A stretch of 64,000 nucleotides of DNA, from contig JAWSVB010000028.1 of assembly GCA_033852135.1 (NCBI GenBank), positions 1 through 64,000 of the forward strand, in the 5' to 3' direction. Below the pieces are notes generated by a model that saw only the letters and a program-made list of their open reading frames with translations, had not been told where the DNA came from and did no database searches. This document shows positions 8,433-18,006 of this stretch, in pieces. The stretch's first letter is position 1. Each line of letters opens with the position of its first letter. Source of the stretch: QZLE01 sp033852135. GTDB taxonomy: Bacteria; Pseudomonadota; Gammaproteobacteria; QZLD01. A program made the position numbers and the translations under genes.

Positions 8433-10145
8433 ATGATGCCGGCGGGAATTAAACTAGGTGGTTTAGCGGGAAAGTTGGTTGATGATGGTCTTCTTTCTGA
8501 AGAAATTGCTACTAAATGTTCTGATGAAGCGCGAAAAAAGCAAGTTTCTTTTGTTAAATATATTGTTGATGAAAAATATATCGAAAGAGCTGTAATTGCT
8601 CAAGCTGCATCTTTTGAGTTTGGAGTGCCTTTATTTGATTTGTCCGTAATGGACCTTGAGCAATGCCCTATCTCTTTGGTGAAAGAAAAGTTAATTCGAC
8701 AGCATCATGCTTTACCTTTGTTTAAACGTGGTAAACGCCTTTTTGTTGCTGTTTCAGATCCTACTAACGTTCAAGCTCTGGATGAGATAAAGTTTCACAC
8801 CGGGATAACAACCGACCCTGTACTGGTAGAGGAAGATAAGCTAACTCAAGCTATTGAGGATAGCCTTACAGCTCAAGATTCTGCTCAGATTGGAGATCTA
8901 CTAGATGATGACTACGATAATATTGATATATCAGCAGGGGATGAAGAAGAAAAAAATGAGGTTGCAGATGCTGATGTTGACGATACTCCGGTTGTTAGGT
9001 TTGTAAATAAAGTATTGCTTGATGCTATCAATAAAGGAGCTTCGGATATCCACTTTGAGCCTTATGAGAAAAAATTTAGGGTGAGATTTCGTCAAGATGG
9101 GGTTTTACATGAAGTTGCAGCTCCTCCAGTTACTTTAGCCAATAGAATAACTGCTCGTATAAAGGTTATGTCGCGCCTTGATATTGCTGAGCGTCGTGTT
9201 CCCCAAGATGGGCGCATTAAAATGAATATAACCAAGAAGCGCTCTATTGATTTTCGTGTAAATAGTTGTCCAACACTTTGGGGGGAGAAGGTTGTTTTAC
9301 GTATCCTTGACTCCAGTAGTGCAATGATGGGTATTGAAAAACTGGGATATGATGATGTGCAAAGAGAGCGTTATGAGGAAGCTTTGGCAAGCCCTTATGG
9401 GATGATTCTGGTGACGGGGCCGACTGGTAGTGGTAAAACGGTATCGCTTTATACTGGGCTTAATATTCTGAATACTGACGATAGAAATATCTCTACGGTT
9501 GAAGATCCGGTAGAAATAAATCTTCCCGGTATTAATCAGGTAAATACTAATCCAAGAGCTGGTTTGGATTTTTCTTCAGCACTGCGTGCTTTTCTGCGTC
9601 AGGATCCAGATGTGGTGATGGTTGGCGAGGTGCGTGACTTGGAAACTGCTGAGATAGCGATTAAAGCAGCCTTGACTGGTCACTTGGTGTTATCCACACT
9701 GCATACCAATGATGCGCCACAGACATTAACTCGCCTTGCAAATATGGGGGTTCCTGCGTTTAATATTGCCTCTGCAGTTAGTTTGATTATTGCTCAGCGT
9801 CTTGCTCGTCGTTTATGTCCACACTGTAAAACCCCTGTAGATATCCCTAAGGAAGCTTTATTGGATGAAGGCTTTGAAGAGAGTGGTTTAAATGGCCTTC
9901 AACTTTATGGGGCTGTTGGTTGTGATCAATGTGTAGAAGGCTATAAAGGTCGTGTTGGTATTTATCAGGTGATGCCGGTGAGTGAGGCAATTGGCCGTAT
10001 TATTATGGAAGGCGGTAATGCTCTTGAAATTGCAGATCAAGCTAAAAAAGAGGGAATTGCTGATCTGCGTGAGTCTGGTCTTGCAAAGGTTAAGGCTGGA
10101 GTGACCAGTTTAGAAGAGATAAATCGAGTTACAACTAAAGAGTAA
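8433..10145 (+). CDS. pilB: PilB, type IV pilus extension ATPase
   Basis: Cytoplasmic hexameric GspE/PilB-type motor that drives pilus polymerisation. At 570 aa it is full length. The N-terminal MshEN/T2SSE-N domain (about 1-150) is followed by the ATPase with Walker A (TGPTGSGKT), Asp box, Walker B (DPDVVMVGEVRD) and His box (LSTLHTNDA). A tetracysteine zinc site (CPHC ... CDQC) is typical of extension ATPases and absent from the retraction ATPase PilT. It starts with two consecutive ATGs. pilC and pilD follow, forming the inner-membrane assembly set. Confidence 0.96.
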   Translation: MMPAGIKLGGLAGKLVDDGLLSEEIATKCSDEARKKQVSFVKYIVDEKYIERAVIAQAASFEFGVPLFDLSVMDLEQCPISLVKEKLIRQHHALPLFKRGKRLFVAVSDPTNVQALDEIKFHTGITTDPVLVEEDKLTQAIEDSLTAQDSAQIGDLLDDDYDNIDISAGDEEEKNEVADADVDDTPVVRFVNKVLLDAINKGASDIHFEPYEKKFRVRFRQDGVLHEVAAPPVTLANRITARIKVMSRLDIAERRVPQDGRIKMNITKKRSIDFRVNSCPTLWGEKVVLRILDSSSAMMGIEKLGYDDVQRERYEEALASPYGMILVTGPTGSGKTVSLYTGLNILNTDDRNISTVEDPVEINLPGINQVNTNPRAGLDFSSALRAFLRQDPDVVMVGEVRDLETAEIAIKAALTGHLVLSTLHTNDAPQTLTRLANMGVPAFNIASAVSLIIAQRLARRLCPHCKTPVDIPKEALLDEGFEESGLNGLQLYGAVGCDQCVEGYKGRVGIYQVMPVSEAIGRIIMEGGNALEIADQAKKEGIADLRESGLAKVKAGVTSLEEINRVTTKE

Positions 10146-10188
10146 TTGAGCTAAACTAAATAAATAATTCAGTTTAAAGGGAATAATA

Positions 10189-11427
10189 ATGGCGCAAAAA
10201 TCTAAAACGGCAGCAAAGCCAAAGAAGATGCCAACCTTTGCCTGGGAAGGTAAGGATAAAAAAGGAAATAAGGTTAAGGGTGAAACGGTTGCTACTAATG
10301 CAATGCTGGTTAAAGCAGACCTGCGTCGCCAAGGAGTTACCCCTGGAAAAATAAGAAAGAAATCTGAACTTTTTTCTTCGGCAAAAAAGAAGTCGATTAA
10401 GCCAGTTGATATTGCGGTATTTAGTAGGCAGCTGGCAACCATGATTTCTTCGGGCGTCCCTATCGTACAAGCCTTCGATATTATTGGGAAAGGTCATGAT
10501 AACCCGAGTATGCAAGAGTTGGTCATGACAATAAAAGGGGATGTTGAGCAAGGAAATACTCTTGCTGAGGCTCTTTCCAAGCATCCACGCTATTTTGATG
10601 ATCTGTTTGTTAATTTGATTAGCGCTGGTGAGCAGTCTGGTGCGCTAGAGAGCTTATTGGATAAGATTGCTACGTATAAAGAGAAAACAGAATCGATCAA
10701 AAAGAAGATTAAAAAGGCGCTGTTTTATCCTACGGCAGTTGTAGTTGTTGCTTTTGTGGTGACAACTATTCTACTTATTTGGGTGGTACCGCAGTTTGCT
10801 GAACTGTTTAAAGGTTTTGGGGCAGATCTGCCTGCATTTACTCAGTTTGTAATGAACCTTTCAGATCTATTTATTGAATATTGGTATTTGATCTTTGGTG
10901 GAATTATTTTAGGCGTATTTGCCTTTATTGAAGGGAAAAGGCGTTCTCCTAAGTTTAGGTTTTTTATTGATAGAGTTATTTTACGCCTCCCTATTTTTGG
11001 TGCGTTGCTAAATAAAGCAGCTGTAGCTCGTTTTGCACGTACTCTCTCAACCATGTTTGCAGCAGGTGTGCCGTTAGTAGATTCTTTAGTATCTGTTGCA
11101 GGGGCTGCTGGAAATATTGTATATACCAATGCAATTTTAGATATGAAGGATAAGGTGTCCACCGGGCAACAGTTGCAGCTTGCAATGAAACAGACCAATC
11201 TTTTTCCAAGCATGGTGGTGCAGATGGTAGCCATAGGGGAAGAATCTGGGTCCATTGATTCAATGTTGAATAAGGTTGCAGATTTTTATGAGGAAGAAGT
11301 TGATGCAGCGGTTGATGGACTGAGTAGTCTGCTTGAGCCATTAATCATGGTGGTTCTTGGTGTTTTGGTTGGTGGTCTCGTTATTGCTATGTATTTACCA
11401 ATCTTCCAGCTTGGACAAGTGGTTTAA
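10189..11427 (+). CDS. pilC: PilC, type IV pilus inner-membrane platform protein
   Basis: Polytopic GspF-family protein that couples the PilB/PilT motors to pilin insertion, 412 aa. Two copies of the T2SSF domain are visible: the first with FSRQLATMISSGVPIVQAFDI and GEQSGALESLLDKIA, the second with FARTLSTMFAAGVPLVDSL and GEESGSIDSMLNKVA. Each is followed by hydrophobic membrane helices, and the protein ends in the usual short PIFQLGQVV tail. An AAAGGGA ribosome binding site precedes the ATG. It lies between pilB and pilD, three bases from the latter. Confidence 0.96.
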   Translation: MAQKSKTAAKPKKMPTFAWEGKDKKGNKVKGETVATNAMLVKADLRRQGVTPGKIRKKSELFSSAKKKSIKPVDIAVFSRQLATMISSGVPIVQAFDIIGKGHDNPSMQELVMTIKGDVEQGNTLAEALSKHPRYFDDLFVNLISAGEQSGALESLLDKIATYKEKTESIKKKIKKALFYPTAVVVVAFVVTTILLIWVVPQFAELFKGFGADLPAFTQFVMNLSDLFIEYWYLIFGGIILGVFAFIEGKRRSPKFRFFIDRVILRLPIFGALLNKAAVARFARTLSTMFAAGVPLVDSLVSVAGAAGNIVYTNAILDMKDKVSTGQQLQLAMKQTNLFPSMVVQMVAIGEESGSIDSMLNKVADFYEEEVDAAVDGLSSLLEPLIMVVLGVLVGGLVIAMYLPIFQLGQVV

Positions 11428-11429
11428 TT

Positions 11430-12326
11430 ATGGATAATTTGTTTCTTCTTATGCAGCAGAATATAGCTATATTTTCAGCTATTGTCTTTGCTATTGGATT
11501 GCTTATTGGTAGTTTTTTGAATGTAGTTATTCATCGTTTGCCGATAATGATGCAGCGAGAATTTACGATTGCTGCAAAAGAACATATGAGGGTTGATCTG
11601 ACTGAAGAGGAAATGGGCTGGGAAAAAGAAAAATTTAACTTAGTTGTTCCTCGCTCTCGATGCCCGAAATGTGGCCGCCAAATTACTGCTTTTGAAAATA
11701 TTCCAGTTATAAGTTATCTTTTGTTAAAAGGTAAATGTTTTGGGTGTAAGAGCAAAATTTCACCTCGATACCCTATTGTTGAGTTTGTAACTGCGATGTT
11801 ATCTGTTCTTGTTGCTGTTCAGTTTGGGGTGACTTGGGCAACCTTAGCTGGACTATTTTTAACTTGGTCTCTTGTTGTATTAACCATGATTGATTTTGAT
11901 ACTCAGCTTTTGCCCGATGCCATTACTCAACCGTTAATTTGGGCTGGAATTATATTGAGCATGTATGGTGTATTTTCAATTGATATAATCTCTTCTATCT
12001 ATGGCGCTATTTTTGGTTATCTTTCACTGTGGAGTGTGTACTATGGATTTAAGATCCTCACCGGAAAAGAGGGGATGGGCTACGGTGATTTTAAGCTATT
12101 AGCAGCTCTTGGTGCTTGGATGGGGTGGAAGATGCTGCCAGTGATTATTCTGTTTTCATCACTTGTTGGTGCTGTGGTTGGGATAACAATGGTAATTGTG
12201 TTGGGGCGTGATAAAAATGCCCCTATTCCTTTTGGGCCATACCTTGCTGCCGCTGGCTTTATTGCTTTTTTGTGGGGAGATAAAATTCTTACCTATTATC
12301 TAGGGGCATGGCAGTTTTCTGGTTGA
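11430..12326 (+). CDS. pilD: PilD, prepilin leader peptidase / N-methyltransferase
   Basis: Inner-membrane aspartyl protease that cleaves the pilin leader after Gly and methylates the new N-terminal Phe. At 298 aa it is typical. The cytoplasmic loop has two zinc CxxC pairs (CPKCG and CFGCK) of the bifunctional form. The catalytic aspartates lie in the conserved DFDTQLLPD and GYGDFKLLA segments (GxGD family). About seven to eight membrane helices are present. It starts two bases after the pilC stop. Confidence 0.96.
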   Translation: MDNLFLLMQQNIAIFSAIVFAIGLLIGSFLNVVIHRLPIMMQREFTIAAKEHMRVDLTEEEMGWEKEKFNLVVPRSRCPKCGRQITAFENIPVISYLLLKGKCFGCKSKISPRYPIVEFVTAMLSVLVAVQFGVTWATLAGLFLTWSLVVLTMIDFDTQLLPDAITQPLIWAGIILSMYGVFSIDIISSIYGAIFGYLSLWSVYYGFKILTGKEGMGYGDFKLLAALGAWMGWKMLPVIILFSSLVGAVVGITMVIVLGRDKNAPIPFGPYLAAAGFIAFLWGDKILTYYLGAWQFSG

Positions 12327-12340
12327 AGTGGAAATGGATT

Positions 12341-14122
12341 ATGCAAAGAAACTTTAAAGCCAATATGAGACAAGGGGTTCTAGTTAAGCCTGGGCAGAAG
12401 TTTTTCTCTCAAATATTAAAAAATAGAATCGAAGTCATATTATTGTTTGCATTTTGCTTTGCTTTATTTGTTGAAAATCCATCTGTGGATTATGTACAAA
12501 ACTCAGTAGTGGCCATATGTGTTTATTTGGCACTTATTTTGAGTGCTGTTAAAAAAAATACTGAAGAGATAAGGAGTATGGCCGTACCTATTTTTTTAAT
12601 TATCTGGGTATGCATACTTATTACATACTGTTTAATCAGCCCTGTTATATCACTGGCTTTGATTTACACTTCTTTTTTAGTCTTTATTCCACTTTTTATA
12701 GCTGCAGGGCTTATGCAGTCAATCAACGTTGTTTTTTTGTTAAAATTGTTAAGAGCTTTTTCTGTTTTCGTCGCAGCACACTGTATTATTGAATATATAA
12801 TGACAGGTGAAAGATCAAGCTTCTTCGTTATAGACCCAAATTTTATAGGTGGTATTTTAGGTTTTTTTTTTATTGGATATTTTTTTGAATTTATCAATAA
12901 AAAACTAAGCTCTATTAAGGCTCACTTGCTTTGCTCTCTATTAATAGGCGTTGGTATGGCTACAACCCTATCTCGCTCATCTTTTTTGCTTACGGTTTTT
13001 GTCATTATCTTTTTAATAGTGATTAGCAATCAGGTTTGCATAAGAAAGCGGATTTATGCGGCTGTTATACAGTTGTTAGTTTTTGTTGTTTCATGGGGTG
13101 TATTGATTACTATTACGAGTCTAAGAGGGGGGACGGTTGTACAAGAAAGGATGAGTTCTGGAAGTCACTCTATGAGTGCTAGAATTGAGATTTGGGCTGC
13201 GAGTGTAAAAATGTTTCAAGAGGCACCAGTGTTTGGGAAAGGGCTTGGAAGTTTCCACTCTTATTATCCTGAGTATAGGACAGAGTTCTCAACGGTAGGA
13301 ACGTTTGTGCATAATGATTACCTACAATTTTTTACTGAAGGAGGGGTGCTTTTAGGAAGTTTCTATTTATTCATTGGTGCTGGATTTTGTTATGTATTTA
13401 TTAGAAGATTGAGAAAAATTGATACTGAATCATTAGCATTTGATCAATATCGATCCAGTATTGCGCTTCAGTGTGGCACCCTATTGCTTTTGGCTCAGGC
13501 AGGAGTTAATTTTATATTTTATATTGCAGGGTCAAGTTTGTTATTGGCTACAGGATTCATGTCTTTAGCTGCAAAATCACCTTATAAGGTTATCTGTCGC
13601 AATTTGGAGAAATCACAAAACACATTTAGTACAGTTGTTAAATTTTTTGCTATTGTTTTGTGCGTAGTAGGTATTATCTATAATTTATCAGTCTGGAGCT
13701 CTTCCCATTCGGCTGAAAAAAAGACTATTCTCACGCGAATTGGATTAAAACTATCAGAAAAAGATATATCAGCTTTAGAAATGCATCTTAATGTTAATCC
13801 TTTTATACATCGCCCGTTAATTCCTTTGTCGGAGAGTGCCATCCTTACTGTAGGTAGTAAAATGACAGCACTGGAAAAAGAAAAATTAAAGCAAAGAATG
13901 ATTGAATATTTTTATCGTACACTAGAGCATCGCAATCTTCGTTGTTTAAATAAGTTATTGGCAGCAGATTTTGTTGGTGAATTTCCAAATGAGCAAGGTG
14001 TGCTTATGGAAGGAACGAGAGATGAGATACTTGCACAGGCATACGCACAACAGCCAAAGTGTGAACTTTATTATTCATTGCTAATAGGAGGCCCTGCTCC
14101 TACGGGCATGTTGAAGAAGTAG
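12341..14122 (+). CDS. Second O-antigen ligase/polymerase-like membrane protein (Wzy_C family)
   Basis: Polytopic membrane protein of about 593 aa with around ten or more hydrophobic helices in the first 430 residues and a soluble tail. Wzy_C marks include LSRSSFLL, SARIEIWAASVKMF, the FGKGLGSFHSYYP segment and VHNDYLQFFTEGG (His about 324), the conserved ligase loop. It differs from the ligase after pilA, having HND instead of HPHNE. The frame is open from 12308 inside pilD, but the ATG at 12341 has a GAAGTGG ribosome binding site and leaves a 14-base gap, so I prefer it. Its position after pilD points to pilus or surface-glycan modification; the substrate is unknown. Confidence 0.7.
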   Translation: MQRNFKANMRQGVLVKPGQKFFSQILKNRIEVILLFAFCFALFVENPSVDYVQNSVVAICVYLALILSAVKKNTEEIRSMAVPIFLIIWVCILITYCLISPVISLALIYTSFLVFIPLFIAAGLMQSINVVFLLKLLRAFSVFVAAHCIIEYIMTGERSSFFVIDPNFIGGILGFFFIGYFFEFINKKLSSIKAHLLCSLLIGVGMATTLSRSSFLLTVFVIIFLIVISNQVCIRKRIYAAVIQLLVFVVSWGVLITITSLRGGTVVQERMSSGSHSMSARIEIWAASVKMFQEAPVFGKGLGSFHSYYPEYRTEFSTVGTFVHNDYLQFFTEGGVLLGSFYLFIGAGFCYVFIRRLRKIDTESLAFDQYRSSIALQCGTLLLLAQAGVNFIFYIAGSSLLLATGFMSLAAKSPYKVICRNLEKSQNTFSTVVKFFAIVLCVVGIIYNLSVWSSSHSAEKKTILTRIGLKLSEKDISALEMHLNVNPFIHRPLIPLSESAILTVGSKMTALEKEKLKQRMIEYFYRTLEHRNLRCLNKLLAADFVGEFPNEQGVLMEGTRDEILAQAYAQQPKCELYYSLLIGGPAPTGMLKK

Positions 14123-14299
14123 TACTTTGGTATTCTTGTATAGTTTGGGAAACCATTAAATCTGCTCTGCTTAAACTTATAGATGACTTATCTGAAGTCG
14201 TGAGTGTAGCTAAGCAATACTCTTCTTAGTCTTATCAAAATACTACTCAATTTCTCATCATAGCCATATAATAGATAATTCTGTTGTTTCGGAGCCATA

Positions 14300-14917
14300 A
14301 TGTATACAGTTGCCCTAACCGGAGGTATTGCCAGCGGTAAAACTGCAGTTTCCGATATGTTTGCGGAAATAGGTGTTTCTATTGTCGACACTGATTTAAT
14401 ATCGCGAGAAGTGGTAATGCCTGGCTCAGAAGGTATTGCTGCAATAGTTTCTGCTTTTGGCAGCTCTATTTTGGAGAGTAATGGTTCGCTAAATCGTCGA
14501 AAGTTACGTGAAATTGTTTTTGCAGATAAAGATAGTTTGCAGACCCTAGAAGAAATTACTCATCCGTTAATTGAGAAAAGAGCAAAACAGTTAATTGATT
14601 CAGCAAATGGCGACTTTTGCATTTTAGTTGTACCTCTGTTGTTGAATAGCCAGATGCGGCAATGGGCGGATAGGATTTTGGTTGTTGATGTGAATGAAGA
14701 GCTGCAATTACAGCGCTTTTTAGAAAGAGATTGCGAGACAGTTGAACAGGCACAAGCAATTATAACAACTCAGGCAAGTAGGCAGCAGTTATTAGATATA
14801 GCTGATGATGTGATAATAAATGATGCAGGACTTGAGAAGTTGCGTAAACAAGTTCAGAATCTACATAATATTTACATTCAAGCGGCTAGTGCACGTTTGC
14901 AAAATAAGGAAGGTTAA
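14300..14917 (+). CDS. coaE: Dephospho-CoA kinase
   Basis: Last step of coenzyme A synthesis: ATP-dependent 3'-phosphorylation of dephospho-CoA in the cytoplasm. At 205 aa it is normal. The P-loop GGIASGKTAV is at residues 7-16, followed by the VDTDLISREVV substrate segment and the VPLLLNS motif. The order pilD-(ligase)-coaE-zapD-yacG is the known gammaproteobacterial cluster, interrupted here by the ligase gene. Its stop codon abuts the GTG start of zapD. Confidence 0.95.
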   Translation: MYTVALTGGIASGKTAVSDMFAEIGVSIVDTDLISREVVMPGSEGIAAIVSAFGSSILESNGSLNRRKLREIVFADKDSLQTLEEITHPLIEKRAKQLIDSANGDFCILVVPLLLNSQMRQWADRILVVDVNEELQLQRFLERDCETVEQAQAIITTQASRQQLLDIADDVIINDAGLEKLRKQVQNLHNIYIQAASARLQNKEG

Positions 14918-15688
14918 GTGTCAGAATGGATTGTATATGAACACCCTTTGAATGAGAGAGTTCGGGTGTTGATGAGATTAGAATTTATATTTAAGCAGAT
15001 AGATCAACTGCTACAGGATGATTCTAAGCTAAGCACGCGTCATATTTTGCTTGCTATTGGTGAGCTTATAGGGATTGTAGAGCGTGGTGATTTAAAATCA
15101 GAAATTCTGAAAGAGCTAGATCGTCATATTGCTACGATGCTGAATCTACAGCAAGCTCCGGGCGTTGATGTTGAATGCTTGCAATCGATACTGCAACAGT
15201 TGCAAGGGTTATCTGCGCAGATTCACTCTTCACAGGGGCAGATAGCTGCTGAGCTAAAAAATGATGAGTTTTTGAATGGAGTGATTCAGCGCTCAGGTAT
15301 TCCTGGTGGCACATGTGATTTTGATATGCCTGGTTATCACTATTGGTTGGAGCAACCAAGAGAGATTAGAGACCAGCAAGTAAATGCTTGGTTAGGAAAA
15401 TTTAATTTAATAAAGTCATCTTGCGACCTTATTTTGGATTTGATACGTGGTAGCTCTGTTGCCAAGCCGCAGCAGGCAGAGAAGGGAATGTTTCAGCAGT
15501 CTTTGGATAAAGACCACCCATGTCAGTTGGTGCGTATAATACTGCCACGCGAAGCAGCGATTTTTCCTGAGACTAGTGGGAATAAACGCCATTTTACTAT
15601 ACGTTTTATGGGTGAAGATTCGGCTTCAGGAAAAAACAAGCAAGTGGATTCAGCAGTAGATTTTAAAATAATGGTTTGCATAATTTAG
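14918..15688 (+). CDS. zapD: ZapD, FtsZ-associated cell division factor
   Basis: Cytoplasmic Z-ring protein that cross-links FtsZ filaments; DUF1342 (YacF) family. At 256 aa it matches the family. The N-terminus (YEHPLNERVRVLMRLEFIFKQI) and the central PGGTCDFDMPGYHYWL segment are characteristic. The start is GTG, immediately after the coaE stop, with an AAGGAAGG ribosome binding site inside coaE, which indicates translational coupling. Confidence 0.93.
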   Translation: MSEWIVYEHPLNERVRVLMRLEFIFKQIDQLLQDDSKLSTRHILLAIGELIGIVERGDLKSEILKELDRHIATMLNLQQAPGVDVECLQSILQQLQGLSAQIHSSQGQIAAELKNDEFLNGVIQRSGIPGGTCDFDMPGYHYWLEQPREIRDQQVNAWLGKFNLIKSSCDLILDLIRGSSVAKPQQAEKGMFQQSLDKDHPCQLVRIILPREAAIFPETSGNKRHFTIRFMGEDSASGKNKQVDSAVDFKIMVCII

Positions 15689-15702
15689 AGAAAGTGAATT
15701 GT

Positions 15703-15900
15703 ATGACAACAGTAAATTGCCCAGTATGTCAGAAGCTAGTTGAATGGAATAATAGTTCCGAATTCAGACCATTTTGCAGTGAGCGTTGTAAAATGGTTGA
15801 TTTGGGTGATTGGGTAAATGAGAATCATAGAATCCCAGGAGAGCCTGCAGAAGTTGCAGATAATAACTTAAGTGAAGAGCAGAGAAACTTGCTCAACTAA
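15703..15900 (+). CDS. yacG: YacG, zinc-binding DNA gyrase inhibitor
   Basis: Small zinc-ribbon protein (65 aa) that in E. coli binds GyrB and inhibits gyrase. The Cys pattern CPVC ... CSERC (C-x2-C and C-x3-C) and the LGDWVNENHRIPGEP motif are diagnostic. The frame extends upstream to 15676, overlapping zapD, but the ATG at 15703 follows a GAGAAAG ribosome binding site and gives the family N-terminus. A terminator follows. Confidence 0.92.
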   Translation: MTTVNCPVCQKLVEWNNSSEFRPFCSERCKMVDLGDWVNENHRIPGEPAEVADNNLSEEQRNLLN

Positions 15901-15929
15901 GTATATTTTTGGCACGAATTTAATTATTA

Positions 15930-15960
15930 AAGTTCACAGAAAAAGCAGTGAACTTTTTTT
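15930..15960 (+). terminator. Terminator after yacG
   Basis: AAGTTCAC / GTGAACTT stem (8 bp) with a 12-base loop and a T7 tract. It ends the pilB-to-yacG region. Confidence 0.85.
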
Positions 15961-16033
15961 GTTTTAGCAAATCAATATCATCAGAATTCATATCAATTAA
16001 TTGGTAAAGACATATTAATGATTTAGGTGTTTT

Positions 16034-17005
16034 ATGACTAATCAACAAAAAATCATCGATCTTAAAAACTATTTAGATGAACACATCCTGGGGCAGAGCG
16101 AACTTATCTCTCGCCTGCTTATTTCTATTCTTGCTGATGGTCACCTCTTGGTTGAGGGGGCTCCAGGGCTTGCGAAAACAACAGCAGTAAAAATTCTAGC
16201 CTCTGGGATTGAGGCAGATTTCCACAGGGTTCAGTTTACCCCTGACCTGCTGCCAGCAGATTTAACTGGTACAGATATTTATCGCCCCGAAGATGGTTCT
16301 TTCCATTTTCAAAATGGCCCTCTGTTTCATAATATTGTCCTTTCTGACGAGATTAACCGCGCACCAGCCAAGGTGCAGGCTGCTCTGTTAGAAGCGATGG
16401 GTGAAAGGCAAATTACAGTTGGTAAAGAAACTTATAAGCTGCCGCAGCTGTTTATGGTTATGGCCACTCAGAACCCTATTGAGCAGGAGGGGACATACCC
16501 ATTACCCGAGGCTCAACTCGATCGATTTTTAATGCATGTAAAAGTAGGGTATCCGCGTAAGGATACAGAGAGGGATATACTTAAACTTGTACGTTCACAA
16601 GCTCTTGATGATGAATCTCCTGATGAACCGAAACAGTTTGACAAAATTCCGGAACAGGTGATTTTTGCAGCTAGGAAAGAGATCTTGAATATCCATATGA
16701 GTGAGGATCTTGAAGAGTACCTAGTGCAGATAATTTTAGCGACACGTGAAGCTGCTGAGTATGGAGCTGATTTACAGCGTTGGATTAGATTTGGAGCAAG
16801 CCCTAGGGCAACCATTGCGCTAGATCGTTGTTCACGCGCTCATGCTTGGTTACAGGGGCGCGATTTTGTAACTCCTGACGATATTCAAACTATAGCCCAT
16901 GATGTATTGCGCCATCGCATTCTCCTCACGTTTGAGGCAGAAGCAGAAGGGATAAATCCAGATAGGGTTATAGATGAACTTCTACAGAGAATAGCTGTGC
17001 CGTAA
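16034..17005 (+). CDS. MoxR-family AAA+ ATPase
   Basis: Chaperone-like AAA+ ATPase of the MoxR class, 323 aa. Walker A is the family-typical GAPGLAKT, Walker B LSDEINRAP, then GTYPLPEAQLDRF and the arginine-finger region. MoxR proteins work with von Willebrand A (VWA) proteins to assemble or activate complexes. It is the first gene of a six-gene set (MoxR, DUF58, DUF4381, BatA, BatB/C, BatD), the aerotolerance-type operon seen in many bacteria. Substrates of this operon are generally not known. Confidence 0.92.
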   Translation: MTNQQKIIDLKNYLDEHILGQSELISRLLISILADGHLLVEGAPGLAKTTAVKILASGIEADFHRVQFTPDLLPADLTGTDIYRPEDGSFHFQNGPLFHNIVLSDEINRAPAKVQAALLEAMGERQITVGKETYKLPQLFMVMATQNPIEQEGTYPLPEAQLDRFLMHVKVGYPRKDTERDILKLVRSQALDDESPDEPKQFDKIPEQVIFAARKEILNIHMSEDLEEYLVQIILATREAAEYGADLQRWIRFGASPRATIALDRCSRAHAWLQGRDFVTPDDIQTIAHDVLRHRILLTFEAEAEGINPDRVIDELLQRIAVP

Positions 17006-17033
17006 GGCTTGTAGGAAATTGGGACAAGAAACC

Positions 17034-17990
17034 ATGGATACAGATGGCAAATATGGAATTATCCCAGATCTGAAAACTCTAGTTGAGTTACGCCATTATG
17101 GCAAAGGGATTAAATTTCCTCCAAGACGACGGGTAAGTGGAAATCTTTCTGGTGGATATCTCTCGAATATTCGCGGGCGCGGAATCGATTTCGATGAGGT
17201 GCGCCAGTACAATCCAGGTGATGACATACGCAATATGGATTGGCGTGTTACCGCCCGCATGAATAAACCTCATACCAAAATATTTAAAGAGGAGCGGGAG
17301 CGCCCAGTTTTCTTTGCTATCGATAATAGTCAAAGTATGCAGTTTGGTACTAAACGCGTATTTAAGTCAGTTGCAGCAGCAGAAGCTGCGACGCTATTGG
17401 CTTGGGCAGCAAGCTCCAATAAAGATCGAATTGGTGGGTTAATATTTTCAGAAGAGAATCATATCGAGTTTAAACCTACTGCAGGGGACAGAGGGGTGTT
17501 GCGCATGATAAATGCCCTATGCTGTTCTGATAAAGTGAGACGTTCGGAGCAGATTAAAGCAAAAAATGCAGATGAAAATTTTTTAGAACAGGCACTACAG
17601 CGTCTGCGCTATGTAACCAAACCTGGCTGTGCAATTTTTGTCCTTAGCGATTTTTTCAACCTAAGTGAAAATAGTATTGATCAACTTTCCCAGTTAGCAG
17701 TTCATAATGAGCTGTATCTGGTACATGTTTATGACCAAATTGAACTCTCAGCACCTCCCGCAGGGCGCTATCGTATAAGTGACGGCATCAACAGTGCAGA
17801 GCTGGATCTTGAGGGGCAAGATAATCGCGCCCGATATCAGACATGGTTCAAGCAAAACCAGGGTGAGTTGATAGATTTTTGCAAGAAACGCCGAATTGGC
17901 TATATGCCGCTATGCTCAGCAACTAATCCATATGAGCTAGCACAATCGTTTGCACCCCATAAATTTCTCGCCAGAGAGGTGAATCGATGA
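17034..17990 (+). CDS. DUF58 domain protein (VWA-like, Bat operon)
   Basis: About 318 aa with the DUF58 signature: RGRGIDFDEVRQYNPGDDIRNMDWRVTAR, of which the DDIRxxDWxxTAR part is diagnostic, followed by a VWA-like fold with a MIDAS-type DNSQSM motif. The ATG at 17034 is preferred; a TTG at 17019 is possible. It lies between the MoxR ATPase and the DUF4381 gene and its stop overlaps nothing. It presumably pairs with MoxR; the function is unknown. Confidence 0.9.
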   Translation: MDTDGKYGIIPDLKTLVELRHYGKGIKFPPRRRVSGNLSGGYLSNIRGRGIDFDEVRQYNPGDDIRNMDWRVTARMNKPHTKIFKEERERPVFFAIDNSQSMQFGTKRVFKSVAAAEAATLLAWAASSNKDRIGGLIFSEENHIEFKPTAGDRGVLRMINALCCSDKVRRSEQIKAKNADENFLEQALQRLRYVTKPGCAIFVLSDFFNLSENSIDQLSQLAVHNELYLVHVYDQIELSAPPAGRYRISDGINSAELDLEGQDNRARYQTWFKQNQGELIDFCKKRRIGYMPLCSATNPYELAQSFAPHKFLAREVNR

Positions 17991-18006
17991 GCAATGGGGT
18001 AAACCA

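Noticed and set aside
15908..15925. TGGCAC motif upstream of the MoxR gene as a sigma-54 promoter
   Set aside because: No GC doublet at the -12 position (10 bases downstream of GG).
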